From: Certhia americana
Lineage: Eukaryota; Chordata; Aves; Passeriformes; Certhiidae
NCBI GenBank assembly: GCA_018697195.1
Contig: CM031864.1
Location: forward strand, 26,508,944 to 26,572,943
Direction of reading: 5' to 3'
Length of the DNA stretch: 64,000 bases
In this document: piece by piece, positions 12,063 to 24,758 of the stretch
Layout of the letters: each line of letters begins with the position of its first letter
How positions within the stretch are numbered: position 1 is the first letter of the stretch
Notes under the pieces: model-generated
The model's input: only the letters and a program-made list of their open reading frames with translations
Databases searched by the model: none
What the model was told of the DNA's origin: nothing
Program-made: the position numbers and the translations under genes

Positions 12063-13339
12063 AAAAACCCAAGCAACCTCACTAAACCCAAAACACCAAT
12101 AAATGGGAAGGAAAAAAAAGCAAAGAAAAAACCAAACCCAAAATTTTCTCCAACCCCCCTCAACAGTTTCAAGGAGGATTCAGGTCAGTTATGGCACAAA
12201 TAAATAACTTTGTCTCATAGGGCTGTGAAAAGTCTGTAGAAAGGTGAGGCAGGTGAAATTGCAGAGACAAGCTGTGCTAATGAGATGGGGCATATTAACA
12301 AATCAAGGCTTCAGCTGGAATATCACCAGGAGGGACAAGAGGGAAAGGTACCAAATGCTGACAGAAAATGACTGGGGGACAGGTTGAAGCTGTACATATC
12401 CTGATCCAAAATCTAGAGGATTTGAAGAACTAGCTAAAGAAGGTTCTTCTATATCCAGTTGCTAAACAGCAGAAGATTTACACCCCCATGCACAGAGAAA
12501 GTTATTTTTAATGATATTGTTTGAGATTCAACTAGACACAGCATTGATTCTGCTCTAGCTAATGAACAGTGGCTTTTCATCAAAACTAAATCCCAGTGAA
12601 AACCAAAAAATGTTCCTTTTGTTTGTTTGAATTCTAAAACTACACTGAGTTTAAAATTAGAGATACAGTTTCTCATAGTTTTTTTGTTCCTGACTTTAAT
12701 AGAATCTTTTGGTGGCTTTTAAAAAAAAAAACTTCCCTTGCTAATTAAAACCAAAATAGATTAGACAAAATATATCTATTCATTTATTCAGCAAAAAGTC
12801 ATCTGAACATGTAACAAATATGGATATTAGAGAGGAGAATTTCTTCAGTAGAAAAACTGCCCAGAAACAGAGCCCAGGTTAGAGTCCAAGGCAGAAGTGG
12901 AAGCCTTTTGGAGTCTACAGGGAGTAACAAACCCCTGAATTTTTCTATTTCCCTAATATCTTTCTACCTTGCACCTCCGTCCAGAAGCAGAAAAACCTGT
13001 GACAGTGCTGGTATTTGAGTTTCAGATCATAACAGCAGCAGGACATGTTTATCTGCATTTTCAGACCCTCAGCAGACAGAAAAGTTGATAATACCTAAAT
13101 TTGAGATATTTTTCCCTGAGAAAATGAAAGAAAAGTTTGGATTACACCTCTGCATAATTAAATCACAGCCAAGTCTGGATTTGCAATTGTCCAGAGATGT
13201 TTCTTCATAGTGTCCTTAATTTTATGACCTTCCTAGGATGAGGAAATAGGGGTTTGGGGTGTTGAAATACCTCAATAGTGTTGCATCTTGGGCTGAATTT
13301 TTGCCATTAATTCCTCAGGAAGGAATGAAGATTTGAGGT
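12063..13339. other. Intergenic DNA, no gene seen
   Basis: Begins with about 90 A-rich bases adjoining the 5'-truncation point of the CR1, then ordinary A+T-rich DNA. No exon or other repeat is supported. Confidence 0.55.
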
Positions 13340-13768
13340 CGTGTGCCAGAAAGTCATAGGGTCTGGAGGGGCCGTAAAAGGAGTGGCTGAGGGCACCTGG
13401 TTTGCTCGGCTGGAGAAGAGGAACTTGAGGGTAGAGTTTATCTGCAGCTCCTCCTGAGGGACAGCTCTGGTCTCTACTCCCTGTGACAGGGACAGGACCC
13501 AGGGAATGGCTGCGCTGGGCCAGGGCAGGGTCAGGCTGGAGCTCAGGGAAAGCTTCTTCCCCCAGAGAGTGGTGGGCACTGCCCAGGCTCCCCAGGGAAT
13601 GGGCACAGTCCCAAGGCTGTCAGAGCTCCAGGATCATTTGGACAATGCTCTTAGGGATGCACAGGGTGGGATTGTTGGGGTGTCTGTGCAGGGACAGGGG
13701 CTGGACTCAATGATCCTGTGGGTCCCTCCCAGCTCAGGATATTCCATGATTCTGTGATTCTGTGCCTG
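13340..13768 (+). mobile_element. CR1 LINE 3' fragment, full 3' end
   Basis: Sense-strand CR1 of the subfamily ending 'ggactcaatgatcctgtggg', 'tcaggatattccatgattct' and 'gtgattctgtg'. The terminal repeated ATTCTGTG octamer, the normal CR1 end signature, is intact. The upstream part includes 'gcctggctggagaag'-like sequence and a 'ctcagggaaagcttcttccc' segment. Confidence 0.92.
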
Positions 13769-15654
13769 TGTTCACTGCCTAAATTCAACTAGGATGTAAA
13801 AAAAAAAAAAAAAAAAGTGGTATTCATATGACCTTTCCCCAGCCTCTGGCTAGAAACAACAAAATCCATATAAAGACAAACTTGCAGCAGCAGAGATGTC
13901 TGCAGAGCCATCCATCACTGTCCCACAGAGTGAACAGGACCCTTAGGAGGGACAATCCCAGATAAATAAACATTGGTGTCTGTGCCTGGCACCAGTTCAT
14001 TATTCTGTCACAGAGATGTGATGGACTGCCCAGAAACTCTGCATCAAGTGCCCAGGATGGACAATTTTTGGCTGTAAATGTCTGTAGGATGAGGTGGGTA
14101 ACTGAGGATGTGTCCATCAGCAGAACTGCCAGGGGGTCACTCATGGAAGCGTTGGAAATGAGGCTGTGACTGCTCTGTCATTACATTCCACTCTGTTTGA
14201 TGGCACACAGAGGGGAAACAACCATGTGTGAAGGGTCTCCAGGAGAGAAATTTCATTTACCCTGTGAACACCTGGATTTGAAATTCAAATTCCACAAGAA
14301 CATTGTGATGGACAACAAAAGACCTCTTTGGAAAACAGGAATTCCCTTTGGAAAGGCTGGTTTACACTGTCCTGTCAACACAAACTGCTTCTCATTGTTT
14401 ATGTCCTGTAACTCTGCTTGGGGAAGTCAAATGATGTGAGAGAACATCAGCAGCTGGTGCCTAAAATTCCTGAATTTTAGTGGTGTCCCTAGGGAACATG
14501 TTTTTTCCTCTGGAGTCTGCCCCAAGCCAGTATCTTAACATGGCATTAAAGGGACTTCTCAGTTTTCTTATGATGTATTAAATTGAACCCATGCCTATGT
14601 TTCTCTGACTGTTTTATTTCCATATTATTGCAGGCCTTTTTACCTGAAAAGTATATCTCTTTACTTGCAATTCTGGGTTAGAATCACAAAATAGAGGAAC
14701 ACTGAAAAGCTTTTCTTTCAGCTACAGGTGATGAAAGGCAAGGTAAAACTGTCAATACTCCTCTCTTTCCCATTCAGAGCCTGTTTGCAGTGCTTTGAAG
14801 ATTCATAAACTGGTAGAATAAGCAGCACTGGATGACTGCTGGAAATGGGAGGAGTATTAATGGTAGAAATAGGAAATTTGTGATGTGTTACAGAGCATGG
14901 ACTCATATTTTCAATAAGATCAACAAATAGAAAATCTCAAAATGTTGCAGTTCATCTTTTACACTGACAAAAAATGAATTATAAAAAGAGATATAAAAAC
15001 TATTTTAATGAAACAGCCTTGTAGCCTTGCAGCAAACTGTACCTGGTGAACTGGATGGAAGCCAGGAGAAAAAGAGCAAAACCTGAGGAGATATAAATCT
15101 CCTGTCACCGTTTTTGCAATAACTTCTGGAATTGTTTCTGTCATTGAATAGTTACACTTAAAAACCTCTCATACATCTTGAGCATCAGTAATTAACTTTT
15201 TCTTTCTTTTTTATGATTCTGGGAAAAGATGATTTAAGAGGTTTTGTCTCTTCCAGACTCTGGCTGACAATGTTCACATCTGATGAACAGGGTGATGCAT
15301 TAAGATTATAAAACTGGTTTATATTCCAAGGGGAAAATTTGGGCTTTGAGGTGCTGCAGAGCTTGCTTGGGGTGGTTGGTCCCCCAGGAGAAGCTGATCA
15401 GGATCACACCAGTGCTGTAGAGTTGATAAGTGAGTTCTCTGGTGTTTGTAGTATTTCAGCCAGAGCAGTTATTTAATATACTAACAGCAATATTTAATTA
15501 CATAAGGACAAAACACTACACAATTATCATACACAGAGTATTGGACATTTTGCAGCTCAAATAATTGCATTCACTTTTTTTTTTTTGTTGCTTTGTGTTT
15601 GCTTTTATCAGACAAGAGAGATTTTCAGAGTGAGATTCCCAAATATTCAGAGAA
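13769..15654. other. Intergenic DNA with simple repeats
   Basis: Includes A19 (13798-13816), about 30 bases past the CR1 end, and T12 (15575-15586). A 106-codon minus frame at 13824-14144 has no recognisable domain. Nothing else is supported. Confidence 0.55.
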
Positions 15655-15718
15655 TACTTATGGCTAGAAAAGGCCTCCAAGATCTTTAAGTCCAAACTTG
15701 AAGTAAATCCCACCATTC
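15655..15718 (-). mobile_element. Short CR1 LINE 3' relic
   Basis: The stretch 'gctagaaaaggcctccaaga' followed by 'tctttaagtccaaacttga' and 'cccaccattcccatg' matches the inverted CR1 3' end ('aagacctccaagatcatcaagtccaacc' style). Only about 60 bases are left, so the family call is less secure. Confidence 0.55.
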
Positions 15719-16118
15719 CCATGAAATGTGAAGTGAATATTGATCCCCACCTAGAAGTAAAGTGGGGAAGGAAAAGCAGAAAACCACACAGAAACAAGGA
15801 GTTCCGGCAGGAGTTTTAACTGGGGCTGGTCACTGTAGAGCTCTGAACAGAACCCAGGGGAGGCATTCTGAGATGGGAGAACACGGAGGTAAGGATGAGC
15901 ACCTGCAGCCAGTGGAAACCTTAATCTCTGTCACAAAGCTCTTCCCAGGCCTTTTGCTTCCTAACCGCTTTAAATGGACTGTTTTAATTTAATGCAGCAG
16001 GATCCCACGTTTCTGAAGGAATGACTAAAGGCAAGCCTGCTCTGCCAGAGATTGGAGTAATCATGGGGATCTTGAGGAATATTTTGTGGAATATTTCCCC
16101 CCAGGTTATGGAACCTAT
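15719..16118. other. Intergenic DNA, no gene seen
   Basis: Short unique stretch between two inverted CR1 relics. No exon is supported. Confidence 0.5.
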
Positions 16119-16216
16119 AGTCACAGAATCCCAACTGGTTTTGGCTGGAAGGGATCTTAAAGCTCATTTCCTTCCAACACTTCCATGGACAGGGACACCT
16201 TCCACCAGCCCAGGAT
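16119..16216 (-). mobile_element. CR1 LINE 3' fragment
   Basis: Begins 'tagtcacagaatcccaactg', continues 'tggaagggatcttaaagctc' and stops at 'gacaccttccaccagcccag'. This is the extreme 3' end of an inverted CR1, truncated after about 100 bases. Confidence 0.85.
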
Positions 16217-17589
16217 GATAATAGTGAAATTAATGGGAAATCTTTGAAAGACCAGTGCACTTAGATTTAATTAAGAAACCCATGAACCTCAGCAGTGTAG
16301 TGCACAGTGTGAAATATAATCATTAATGTAAAGGTTAATAAGTTAATTAGCCACATTTATGTGTTTAATTCTAATAAATGTTCACCTATTATCTGTGTTG
16401 GGAGCCATTTTGTTTCCTCTGTTTACACAGTCTAGGGTTTTCTATCCCAGATATTCTCTACAGTTATGAAATTCAACATGTGACAAACTAGCTTTGGTTA
16501 AAAAATAATAATAATAAAAAAAATAATTATGGCCTTGGTTTTAAATCCCACTTTTTTTATTTCCAACTATAATATAATGGACTTGAGTAAGGTATAAGAC
16601 ATCCTGGAGCAAGCTGTAATAATTAATCTGCATGACTGGATTTAGCAAAAATCTATCTCAGAATTGCAGCTCTCCTTGCTCCTGGGCAGCAGCAAAATTA
16701 CACTGAGCAGACCTGCACAAGAATCCTACTGGTTATACATGAGCCCAGTCTGCCTGGAGAGCCAGCAGATATGGTCCTTTGGGCCAGAAGATAAAGCAAA
16801 AATAAAGACCTTCAGATTTCTCCACTGAGAACACAAATATTTTAGCAAACTTATGAGTCTACAAATCACACGAGATATTTTCTTATTTTTAGCCAATGTA
16901 CAAGGGGTGCTGGGCAGAAGTAAGGTAAATTATTTTCCATGGAATGATCCATGATTGTTACTTCATTTGTGGGAAGTGGCAGTTTGAGTTCAGCCCAGGC
17001 CTAAATATGAGCACACCCCTTCAACTAAAGAATACATTAATGACATTTTTAATGTGCTATTTACAATGAATAGATAGATCTGACTGAAGTGGTGTGATTT
17101 CCTCAGAACAAAATGGGAGCAATATGATAATACAGGGGCTGTAATAAAAGTTAAGTTGTACTGCTTTGTTCAGAATCATCATTTCTGTTTCCCAATTAAA
17201 AACCAAGACAACTACTTTGTAATTGAACTTATTTACTGTAAAAGTTGAACATTTGGGGACATTGGGTAGATTAAAATATGCTCTTGCACATGTAACTTAC
17301 CCAGTAATGTGTTATAAACAGTCTTTATTAGCATTTCTATTATAAAAATATAAAGGTTTCTGTTGGAAATGGTTTTAGTTATTGTTTTAACCCAATATTT
17401 TGGACACTTTTTGTAAAGAGATTTAATTACAATAGCTGCCAATTCACATTTCTATGTTCTCTTCAGAGTATCCATAGCACATCATTCCTCATGACAATAA
17501 ATCCAGTTTCTGAGTGCATGATATTGACCTAAACCTACAAAAGTAGAAGAGAAAATGCAATATTCCACTGTGAAAATGCTCTGAGGTTC
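16217..17589. other. Intergenic DNA, no gene seen
   Basis: A+T-rich, with an AATAAT-type tract around 16500-16530. No frame or repeat family is supported. Confidence 0.6.
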
Positions 17590-17722
17590 TCAAGGCCATG
17601 TTGGAAAGGGCTTGGAACAACCTGGGATAGTGGAATGTGCCCCTATCCATGTCAGGGGGTGGAATGGGATGGGCTCTACCGTCCCTTCCAAACCATTATA
17701 TATTTCTATAATTCTATGAAAC
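17590..17722 (+). mobile_element. CR1 LINE 3' end fragment
   Basis: Starts inside the 'caaggccatgttggaaaggg' module, continues 'cttggaacaacctgggatag' and ends with 'tttctataattctatgaaac'. Only the last ~130 bases are present, but the end signature is clear. Confidence 0.88.
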
Positions 17723-18060
17723 TTTTTCAAATGACCCAAAAACAGTGATATCCTGACATGGATTTGAAATTGCAGTGTTTTGGCACAGTTTGTGCCAGAC
17801 TGGACATGGTGGGCACACCTCATGTACCCTTTAACAAGTCCAGCGAGCTGCAGTTCTGTTGTTTCTGGTCCCATTCTTACTCTCAGCATGTTTAGATCTC
17901 AATTTTTTTTCAACTTTCCTTTCCTGTCCTCCTGTGCAGTCAGCACAAAGGCAGGAACACTAACACTCCCCTAAGGACAAAAGCCACAAATATCTGAGAC
18001 ATGCAATGGGGACACCAACAACCACCACCAAGCACCAGGATTTCTTTATATCATGGCGGT
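17723..18060. other. Intergenic DNA, no gene seen
   Basis: Spacer between a plus and a minus CR1 copy. Nothing recognisable. Confidence 0.5.
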
Positions 18061-18545
18061 TTCATAGAATCCCAGAATGGGCTGGGTTGGAGGGACCTTA
18101 AAGCCCATCCAGTCCTATACCCTGCCATGGGCAGGGACATCTTTCACTAGCCCAGGTTGCTCCAAACCCATCCCACCTGGTCTTAGACAGTTCCAGGGAT
18201 CCAGGGACAGCCACAGTTCCTCTGAGCACCCTGTCCCAAGGCCTCACCACCCTCACAGGGAACAATTCCTTCCAAACATGCCACATAAATCTCTCTTCTT
18301 CTAGTTTAAACCATTTTCCCTTGCCCTATTTCCCTATACTGTCTAATCACGTAAAAATCCCTTTCACTGTTCTTTATAAATCCCCTTTAGGCACTGGAAG
18401 GGCCTCTGAGTTCTCCCCATAACCTTCTCTTCTCCTCCAGCTCTCCCAGCCTAGCTCCAGGGCAGAGGGGCTCCAGCCCTTGGAGGATCTGTGTGGTTTC
18501 CTCTGCACCTGGTCCAAAATATCCACATCCTTCTTGTGCAAAACC
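18061..18545 (-). mobile_element. CR1 LINE fragment, 3' UTR
   Basis: Plus-strand reading: 'tcatagaatcccagaatggg', 'ccatgggcagggacatcttt', 'tccagggatccagggacagc', 'ctcaccaccctcacagggaa' and then 'aaccttctcttctcctccag', matching an inverted CR1 3' UTR. About 480 bases survive, reaching the 'ccacatccttcttgtgc' segment. Confidence 0.92.
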
Positions 18546-21500
18546 AAAGTCAAGCTCCCAGCCCTAAAACATAATGAAGTCCTACTGTCCTGTGACATAG
18601 ACAGTGGCAGGAGCCACTTCATCCTGTCTCTTTTGCCAGACCATTTTGCAGATCTCTTTCCACCCTTTTCTCACCACCAGACCCTTTGATCCCCCTTTGA
18701 TCTGTGCTTTCTTCATCATCCCACCATCCTTGAATTACCTGGCACCACTTCCCAGCTCCCTCACACGATGTGGCTGAGGTCAGACCCCGAACACCAGAAG
18801 GACCCTGCTGTGCTGGGGACGGCAGCACTCGAGATCCCTTCAGAACTAAACTCCTGCTTCCCTCCCTTCAAAGCAGGGATCATGCCAGGCCTCTCTCAGA
18901 GCTGCTTCAGCTGGGAAACAAGACTTTATACAGACAACAGGCCTTTGACTGCCCTCTGATGCTTTTGATTTGACTTTAAAGCATGCCAGCATCAAAGCCA
19001 CCAAGGAAAGATGACAAGAAATGTAACTTGAATCTTTCATAATGCTGGTGCATAAAAAATGTTACAGCTCTACTAAGGAGCAGCCTGCTAGTCAATCTTT
19101 TGGACAGTAAATGTGGATATTTTGGAGGGATGCTTTCCAAGTTGAAAGGTCTCTTTATGTTTCATGCATTCCTCCCCTCTCTCTCCCTCCTTCAGGCAGC
19201 CCAAGTTCTCAGTGGTTCAGTCTTGTTGGAGACCCAGGGCTCATTTTGAGAAATCTCTCTCTCTTTATCAATTTTTCAGCAAGAAATATGATGATCAAAA
19301 CAAAAAACCAAAATTTGGAACTTCCACTACCCTGCTTCCTGAGTTGTAGTAGAGTGAATCCAGTATTCTTCTAGACCATTATCTTCTACAAATTTGGCTG
19401 AAATCAGTTAAACCTAAACTAGGTTAAGAACTAGGTTAAGAATTGGAGGAGTCAGACTTAGTATCATACCAGCTTCCATTGCCTGCAGAGATGGAAAACT
19501 ATCTATGATACTCCCAGGGCTTGCTTTAAGTAATTCACCCCCATTAATTGCTGATATGAGATATTTGCAATGAATTGTGAATGACATGCTCTGAATGAAT
19601 GATGTTCAATCCAAACAAGACTATTAATGTGCCATTCCCAAAGGATTAACACTCCAGCACAGAATCACTCAGATATTGCTCAATATATTGCTTTCAGAGT
19701 ACTGTATTAACTGAGAAGAGTGTGTATTAATGAAACTCCCTTGGAATAGATTTCCTTTTAAATTGTAGGGCATGTTTTATCTGAGTGGATAGCCAAGATA
19801 GTGGAAAGTGGACTGGAAAGTGGCTGAATCTTAAGGATTAATTTCCTTGGTATTATTAAAAAATATTTCTTTCTTCTTACTGGTAAGTTGTCACCAGACA
19901 TGTTATATGCAGACTTCCAGTTCACAGGGTTTAGATGTAGAAGGAGATGCTGTAGAGAACAAGGGCAGAAGAATGAAAATGTCTCAGGACTGAGAACACA
20001 ATAAGAATAAATAATATTTGTGGAGGTTGATTCTGTACAAAATAGGGGAACAAAATGGTTATTTTCAACCTGATTTTCCAAGAAAATTAAATGCTTGCAT
20101 GTGTTTGCTTGCCATTTCCCTAAAACTATTTTCTTTGCTGGCCATTTTCACTCAAATTTAGCAAAAGGACTAATACCACAAAGACATTTAAATTAACAAA
20201 AAGTGTGTAGAAATATTTAGACAGATACAAGAAAAACTCTGCAAATTTATCTCAGTAAAACACTGCTTTACTCTCATTCCATGAGAGGCAGGATATAATC
20301 TGCTCAATACCCAGGGAAGAATTGGGTGACTCTTTGGCTCAGGAGTCACCTGCTTTTACATTTTGGTCCCAGTACATCCAAAATTAATGATGTCCTAAGT
20401 CTAAAAAGCTCCTGGACTTTGTACCTCCACTTTTGCTGAGCTCTGTTCCTACCCAGACATCTGAGGTGAGGAATAAATTGCAGGAAGTAGTGCTTTGTTT
20501 GCAAAACATCACAAGTAAAGTCGTGCTTTGCCAGAAACACTTTCCTACCATCCACCATCTATTCCTGCCAATTTTTTGTTGCTGCCCGTGACAGTTAAAT
20601 TTTCAATTTGATTAATGACTTCATTCCAGTGCTTGGAGTATGTTTTATAGTACTAGTTCCAGAAAAGAAAGGCAGGTAATTAGACAAAATCGAGTGAAGT
20701 AACTGAAAAGAATGTTTAAGTTGTTAATGCAGTAATAAAGTATCATGAAAAATATGACAGAATGAAGCATCTCTAAAAATATCCCCTTTAAGTTGAAGGT
20801 TTCTCTCTTTTTCTGCATTTTTCCTGGAACAAGGCAGCCAGGTCTTTGCTAAATGCACAAAAGTGCACGTTAGATATTCCTCTGGCTTAAATTATGGAGC
20901 AGGTCTTAAAAGTGAAACTCAGTGTTCACCTGCAGGTTCCCGGTCATAAAGCACCACAAGGCCAGTTCAAAGAACTGGCTTTAATTGTGACTCACAAACA
21001 CCAGTCTTGATGCCAAGTTGATAATTGAGATAGTTATTTTCCAGGATGTGCACCAGCAGCTGGAGGCTATAACCCAGAGAAGTTCTCTTTGAATCGGTCA
21101 TTATTTTTCAGTAATTGACTAATTTTATCACTCACACCTGTCTTATATAAACCCTGGAGGTAACCCAATGGCCTAAAAGACTTGAGATATATCTCCTCTG
21201 ACAATCCTAAAACTCTCTCCTTAAAGATTTTATGAAAAAATATTTCAGAAAACTGCATTTTAAGTTTTTGTCAAGACACAAGTTGGCATAAGCCAGCAAT
21301 AACCTTTACACAACTTAAGCATATCAAAACTTATACATGGACTTGAACGAACCAGGAATTCTGCTTTTGAAATGACCAGAATATTTTCATAGAGATTATT
21401 AATTAAGTGGCATAATTTGAAATACAGAGAAGTTTTTTGGAAGGGATCATTATTGCTCATGATGATGCCTTGATGCCCGGCTGGCACTCCTGTACCCACT

Positions 21501-21899
21501 AAAAGACACAGCTCTACAGATTTTACAGGAGAGGATTTCCAGAGGTAGAAATGTAAAGAGAGGAGATTGATCTGCCTTGCTTCAAACTGAGAATAAGAGA
21601 TCAAAAACTTAGTCTCTTGTGTAACTGTTCTAGGCATTCTTTAAAAAAAAACAACAGCTCTTCCAAAATTGTTACATAATGTTGATTTTGATGTACCTGC
21701 TCTTGCTTTGAAGTGCTAAAGGAGATTTCGTATTTCTTCAAGAGCTTCTGTCCGTATTGTCAAAACTGAGGAAGCATCCAGGTTTTCAACTTAATTGCCT
21801 AAAATTATTTGGGGAGAATGTGGACCTTGGGATTTCATGGAAGAAACATCCAGAACTGACATTGAGATCTGACATCTCTACAACAAAATACCTGAGTAA
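18546..21899. other. Long intergenic stretch, no gene seen
   Basis: About 3.3 kb of A+T-rich DNA without a repeat I recognise. The longest frame is 125 codons (21260-21637, minus), which in 64 kb of six-frame sequence is compatible with chance and has no domain features. Confidence 0.6.
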
Positions 21900-22078
21900 C
21901 TGAGGTTGGAAGATAACTCTGAAGGTCATCTGTGCAATTGTCCTGCTCAGAGCAAGGGAGACCAAGTAGCCCAGTTGGGTATTTCTAAGGATGGAGACTC
22001 CATAATCCCTCTGACAAACCAGTTCCAGGATTTGTTCATCTTCAGATGAACTTTCCTGAGTTTCAGTTTGTGCATTTT
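21900..22078 (-). mobile_element. Older CR1 LINE fragment
   Basis: 'tgaggttggaagataactct', 'gaaggtcatctgtgc', 'tcctgctcagagcaaggga', 'aaggatggagactccataat' and 'tttcctgagtttcagtttgt' follow the order of an older inverted avian CR1 subfamily. It is more diverged than the neighbouring CR1 and is cut exactly where that copy begins. Confidence 0.75.
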
Positions 22079-22500
22079 AGAGAATCAGAACCACAGAATA
22101 TGCTGAACATGATCCAGCAGAATCATGAAGTCTAACCCCTGGCCTTGTGCAGACACCCCAGCAATCCCACCCTGTGCCTCTCTGAGAACATTGTCCAGAC
22201 ATTCCTGAAGCTCTGTCAGACTTGGGGCCATGCCCATTTCTTGGGGAGCCTGGTCAGGGCCTGAGCACCCTCCTGGGGGAAGAACCTTTTCCTGGTGTCC
22301 AACCTAGACCTCCTTTGGCCCAGCTGCAGCCATTCCCTGGGTTCTATCCCTGGTCACACAGAGCAGAGATCACAGCAGCTCCTCAGGAAGAGCTACAGCC
22401 CTCAGTAAGGTCTGACCTCAGGATCCTCTTCTGTATCTGAACAAGCCAAGTGTCCTCAGCTGTTCCTTATACGGCCCCTCGAGACCCTTCTCATTAGTTA
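22079..22500 (-). mobile_element. CR1 LINE fragment abutting older CR1
   Basis: Begins 'agagaatcagaaccacagaa' and continues 'gcagacaccccagcaatccc', 'acattgtccagacattcctg' and 'ctcaggaagagctacagccc', an inverted CR1 of the same subfamily as 13340-13768 and 62485-62745. It starts immediately after the older CR1, so it probably inserted into that copy or at its edge. Confidence 0.85.
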
Positions 22501-24677
22501 AAGCCCTTCCACAAAGCCAAACAATCTGGGTAAAACAGCAAATGAGAAGTCTTGAAATATTCAGAAGACAGTCATAACTAAAGAGGACTGTAAAGATCTG
22601 TTTTATATAGACTGGAAAAATCTCTATCTGGCTTACAGAAAATTGATTGGGTAATAGAACTTCAGAAAGTCACATGTTTAATAAAGTAGTCCCAGTTCAT
22701 GCTGACATTTTAGCTATATCCAGTGCTACTGCATTTCACCAGGGGCAGTACTGAGGGAGTGAAATAAAATCCCTTCCAGAAGTTTTTCCTTGTGGTTATC
22801 ACAAAATATCCAATAAAAGATTAAAATGACCATATGGAAATCACAGCAATCTGTTATTACACCACATTGACTGTAGCTGTGGCAGCACAATAATAAGCAA
22901 AGGAACTTTTTTGTGAATTTGTTATGGTTATTATTACTCATATGATTAAAAAATCAGCAATTACTGTTCACCAATATTCAGCCTCCTGGAGGCAGAAAAA
23001 GAGGTAAATAAGGATTTCTAGGATGCCCATATGTTGATGGAAGAAGTAGTATTCCATTATATTATATTATATTCCATTATATATCCCAAATATTCCATTA
23101 ACTCCCTTAGAGCTATTTCACATTTCCACAACATCTGTGGGGAGGGAGTTCTCCAGGAACAAGTCTCTGCCTGGAAGCTCTTTCACTTGAGGGTTTTCTA
23201 CATCCTTTCTTTAAACTCAGAATGCCTGATTTCCTTTAAATTATTTTTCCCATCCTCTCCTAACTGAAAATCCTAAACCCTCAGGGCTCCCTGTAGAATG
23301 TTTTGTCTTTTGCCTACTCCCTCGGTCAAGTCCTTTCCTTACCTTTTTTATGCCTTTGGAATTAAAGCTGTTTAACACCCTACAGCTAATGTGGAGGAAA
23401 TTAGACATGTCCAAACCATTATTTCTAGTTTTTTGTTTTCCATTTGTGTTACAGGGAATTTCTTGTTTTGGAGCTGTGCAGGTCTTCAATGTAAAAATAC
23501 CAGTGTTGGGAGTTGGAGATGGAGATTTAAGTCCTTTTTCCTGAGATGTTCTGTAGAATTCCAGAAGAGGTGTAGTCCTCACAAGACCAGTGTTTTTCAT
23601 AAACTATTGGAATATTTTTTTCAAAGTTGAATACTTGGTTTTCTAGGGTTCCAAAAAGGGTAAAGAGCATTAGGAGGGTGGGGAAGGAGGCAGGGCAAGC
23701 CAGCTGGCTGATCGTGGTGAGTGTGTGTCCCACTAGTTGGCTCCCAGGTGATGACAGGATGCAGAGAAGACCCAGCAGAGGAGTTGTAGGAGAGGGAGGA
23801 AGGTTATTGTGCATTGTTTGGGTTTGAGTAGGAAGGGGATAAGAGTGCCAAATGTCCATGTAAACATGTCTCTGGCTTTGACACCTCCTCTGGGCTGTTT
23901 CCATGTTATTCCTCAGACTGAGCTCCATTGCAGCCTGAAGGCTGTGCTGATAAGGTGCTGAGTTGTCCCTGGTAGGAAATAGAGCTTACAGACAACACAG
24001 AGAGCACCTCTGTGTTCTCCAGCCCCAAATCCCTGGAACAACAGCTGGCAGCCTCCTAAGAGCAGGTTCCAGCAAAGTTCAGCACAGAGGAAGAAGCCAC
24101 AAGATCCAATTTCATCATGTGTCTCCTCACCTTCATATCCAGAAATGCAAGGTTGTCTGAAGAGCTGGTAGTGACCTTTGGATGTCACACTGATTAATTG
24201 GGAGAGTTTGTTTTCACCACAGGACAGCAAGTGCCTGGTTAGATTAATTATCATTCCCTCACAAGGCTATTGCTCTTCTAGTGCTTCCTTCTACAGTCCC
24301 TACAATACTCCTCATGCAGCGCAGGATGTTTACAACAAACATTTGGAGGATCATGGAGACAACTTCTAAACACACCCTTCCTTTTGTATGGGTTGAAAAA
24401 GCCAGTTACTTGTTATTCTGTTTAAACTTGTTAAAAGGCAGATTTCCCAATCTGCACATCACTAATTAGAAACTGTCTTTTTTTAGAATGGTAGCATGGA
24501 CAATAACAATGTTAATAAGCAAGTTTACTTGTGAAAATAGTATTATATCCAGGAATGACCTGGATCTCATAGAATGTCTCAAGTCTTGGCTTCTGCAGAA
24601 GTGAAAAGTCAGCAGCTGTATCTCAATTTTCAGGTTTTATGCTACTCTTTCCACAGAAGCCTGGAGTAATGGATTAA
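22501..24677. other. Intergenic DNA with an ATTAT-type repeat
   Basis: Contains a short ATTAT/ATTCC tract (23051-23085). Frames of 113-133 codons on the minus strand (23241-24254) overlap each other and plus frames, and none is protein-like enough to call. Confidence 0.55.
23051..23085. repeat. ATTAT-type microsatellite
   Basis: Repeated ATTAT/ATTCCATTAT units over about 35 bases, imperfect. Confidence 0.75.
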
Positions 24678-24758
24678 TAGATTCATAGAATTATATATAA
24701 TTGTTTGGGTTGGAAGGAACCTTAAAGCCCATTCAGTGCTGTCCCCTGTCAAGGGCAG
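24678..24758 (-). mobile_element. CR1 LINE 3' end, part 1 (split by an ERV)
   Basis: 'tgtttgggttggaaggaacc', 'ttaaagcccattcagtgctg' and 'tcccctgtcaagggcag' are the 3' end of an inverted CR1. The element resumes without loss at 28976; joining the two with one GGGCAG gives the ordinary CR1 text, so a single CR1 was interrupted by the ERV. Confidence 0.9.
24753..24758. other. ERV target-site duplication, left copy
   Basis: GGGCAG directly before the left LTR. The same six bases follow the right LTR at 28976-28981, while an uninterrupted CR1 has them once. A 6-bp duplication is typical of alpha/betaretrovirus-like (ERVK-type) integration. Confidence 0.9.
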
